Source of the DNA: JAGORM01 sp050255815
Lineage (GTDB): Bacteria > Patescibacteriota > Microgenomatia > Levybacterales > GWA1-39-11
Direction of reading: 5' to 3'
Assembly: GCA_050255815.1 (NCBI GenBank)
Contig: JBLMVJ010000027.1
Span: 1 to 27,777 of the forward strand
Length of the DNA stretch: 27,777 nucleotides
In this document: one piece after another, positions 26,853 to 27,777 of the stretch
Layout of the letters: each line of letters starts with the position of its first letter
How positions within the stretch are numbered: position 1 is the stretch's first letter
Position numbers and translations under genes: made by a program
Notes under the pieces: generated by a model
What the model was told of the DNA's origin: nothing
What the model saw: only the letters and a program-made list of their open reading frames with translations
The model's database searches: none

Positions 26853-27601
26853 AACCAGAAGAAACTTTACCAACATCAACAATAGAAGTATCCAGGCCAA
26901 CCGACAAGGAATCGGCAATAAGGCTTTTAGATGCCGGACTGAGGAAGGTGAGCACTATGCTTGACGGGGAATTAAAAAGGGATTTTTTCCCTGATCTGCC
27001 TTTTTCCACTCTTAGGGATGAATTAAAGGATGGCTTGAGTTTTTTCGTAAAAAGAAAACCAGTTGTTAACGCTGTAGAATTGGACCATCTTCCGGAGGTG
27101 AAGCAATTCAGTTCTTCAGATTGCGTAGGAGCTTCTTTTATGGGGGCATTCTCCGGTGTTACCGGAATAGAACCGACACGTGACCTATATGGTGAAGTCC
27201 TGCAAACTGCAGTAAAAAGAGGTTTTGCCCAACATGAAGGACCGGGGATTAAAGTAGAGCCATTTATTTTTAACGTATTTTCAACACCGGAATTTAGAAA
27301 TGCATTAGGGGATATGACCGTTGCATACCGTAAAAAACTGTCCCTTCCGGAAATATCAAAGATTGTAAAAACCGGACACCGTAAAAATTATGCTGTGTAC
27401 GCATTTCTACCATTTGCTTCATGGGTAAATCCGGGAGGGGGGCATATGGTTACCTTGAAAAATATAGACGAAAGTCAAACAACCGTATATGATCCAAGGT
27501 CAGGGGAGAATAGAACGCTTCCAAATGCAGAATTTCAGGAAAGATGGAATCATGACCAAAAAAGTGCTGTCTTGATCTTAAAAAAACAAAAATCTACTTA
27601 A
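26849..27601 (+). CDS. C39-like cysteine peptidase
   Basis: A 250-residue soluble protein whose centre fits the C39/papain-like double-glycine peptidase pattern. QFSSSDCVGASF has Gln86 and Cys92 at the spacing of the C39 motif (Q-x5-C, compare QVDTRDCG). GGGHMVTLKNID supplies His199 and TTVYDPRSG the Asp215. The usual Gly after the Cys is Val. The first 80 residues, with no signal or membrane segment, are a distinct helical domain. In bacteriocin exporters C39 domains are fused to the ABC protein and cleave leader peptides; here it is a separate protein in the same operon. Start ATG 26849 overlaps the ComB stop by 4 bp. The 3' end overlaps an opposing gene by 8 bp. Cysteine peptidase or inactive relative: both possible. 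Confidence 0.78.
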   Translation: MKPEETLPTSTIEVSRPTDKESAIRLLDAGLRKVSTMLDGELKRDFFPDLPFSTLRDELKDGLSFFVKRKPVVNAVELDHLPEVKQFSSSDCVGASFMGAFSGVTGIEPTRDLYGEVLQTAVKRGFAQHEGPGIKVEPFIFNVFSTPEFRNALGDMTVAYRKKLSLPEISKIVKTGHRKNYAVYAFLPFASWVNPGGGHMVTLKNIDESQTTVYDPRSGENRTLPNAEFQERWNHDQKSAVLILKKQKST

Positions 27602-27777
27602 ATTTTAGGCCGGTGAATTTAAAAGAAGAGACTGCCCGCTGGAAAATTTTAGAGTCTAGCGCTTTTGTATTTCCATTATTAGTGTCCAAATCAAATTCAT
27701 ACACCCAACCCTGGTCAGTATTTTCAACTGCCACCATATTATCTGACAATACTCCTGTTTTGCCGTCTATTATAACT
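27594..27777 (-). CDS. 3' part of an unidentified gene running off the window
   Basis: On the minus strand an open frame enters from the right edge and stops at TAG 27594-27596, giving 60 C-terminal residues. It reads VIIDGKTGVLSDNMVAVENT, followed by a stretch with GWVYEFDLDTNN and ending SFKFTGLKFK. The start is outside. No family is recognised; the alternating hydrophobic pattern suggests a beta-rich C-terminus. It overlaps the peptidase gene tail to tail by 8 bp, as other convergent genes here do, which supports it being real. Confidence 0.6.
   Translation of the reverse strand, partial: VIIDGKTGVLSDNMVAVENTDQGWVYEFDLDTNNGNTKALDSKIFQRAVSSFKFTGLKFK

Noticed and set aside
1..27777. CRISPR array, insertion sequence, integrase or phage genes
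   Set aside because: No regularly spaced repeats, transposase, integrase, capsid or terminase motifs were found; the duplications near tRNAs are too short to prove an element.
1..27777. Alternative genetic code with UGA read as glycine
   Set aside because: UGA ends several clear genes (arsR at 13436-13438, YkgJ at 16819-16821, sortase at 16816-16818) at the expected family lengths.

Overview
The window is a gene-dense bacterial chromosome segment of roughly 40% GC. It looks like a Candidate Phyla Radiation (Patescibacteria) genome, most likely of the Microgenomates group. That placement is inferred from: single-pass membrane proteins with proline/threonine-rich stalks, a MurE-type ligase lacking its N-terminal domain, a stand-alone sortase, many small single-domain proteins, very short intergenic gaps, and short tail-to-tail overlaps of convergent genes. 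UGA is used as a stop (for example at 13436-13438 and 16819-16821), so the UGA-glycine code of some CPR lineages does not apply. No phage, transposase, integrase, rRNA or CRISPR array is visible.

Layout. 34-3259 (- strand): a formyltransferase, an anchored surface protein, tRNA-Pro and a YibE/F membrane protein. 3404-4667 (+): a Fur-family regulator with a ZIP metal transporter. 4722-6281 (+): tRNA-Ala and the replication-repair ATPase RarA/MgsA. 6282-6575: a repeat- and hairpin-rich gap. 6576-7239: an unknown protein, then a degenerate tRNA-Leu copy beside an intact tRNA-Leu(UAA). 7329-10217 (-): a cell-envelope group (DacA-type peptidase, MurE-type ligase, secreted CAP protein). 10297-12771: small zinc-ribbon-like protein, Nudix, ApbE, DoxX-like and DUF1801 proteins. 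12855-14090 (+): tRNA-Gln with a duplicated 3' part, then an ArsR repressor with a cysteine-bearing membrane protein. 14115-19255: mainly single-gene units (SRPBCC, HAD, RibD-like reductase, YkgJ cysteine cluster, sortase, small membrane protein, alpha/beta hydrolase, methyltransferase). 19322-24465: G1-family peptidase, PyrD, YbaK-like deacylase with divergent DUF1653, DUF1697, GNAT, phosphoribosyltransferase, VOC protein. 24626-27601 (+): a translationally coupled four-gene operon of ABC ATPase, ABC-2 permease, ComB-like phosphatase and C39-like cysteine peptidase. 27594-27777 (-): the 3' end of a gene running off the window.

The most general signal is promoter placement. About nineteen genes have a -10-like hexamer (TATAAT, TAGAAT, TATACT, TACAAT, TAAAAT and relatives) ending exactly 6 or 7 bases before the start codon, which would put the transcription start at or next to the initiation codon. 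This predicts mostly leaderless mRNAs, and it corrected several start calls here. Only two small membrane-protein genes (12048, 17530) have a strong Shine-Dalgarno sequence. The extreme case is the YbaK/DUF1653 pair, where two divergent start codons are 22 bp apart and the two predicted -10 boxes overlap.

The best candidate for an undescribed system is the 24626-27601 operon, which joins an ABC-2 exporter, a 2-phosphosulfolactate-phosphatase-like protein and a soluble C39-type cysteine peptidase. A second candidate is the ArsR plus CPxC membrane protein operon at 13058-14090. A third theme is partial duplication of gene ends near short GC-rich hairpins: tRNA-Leu, tRNA-Gln, the 3' end of mgsA, and an in-frame duplication inside fur.
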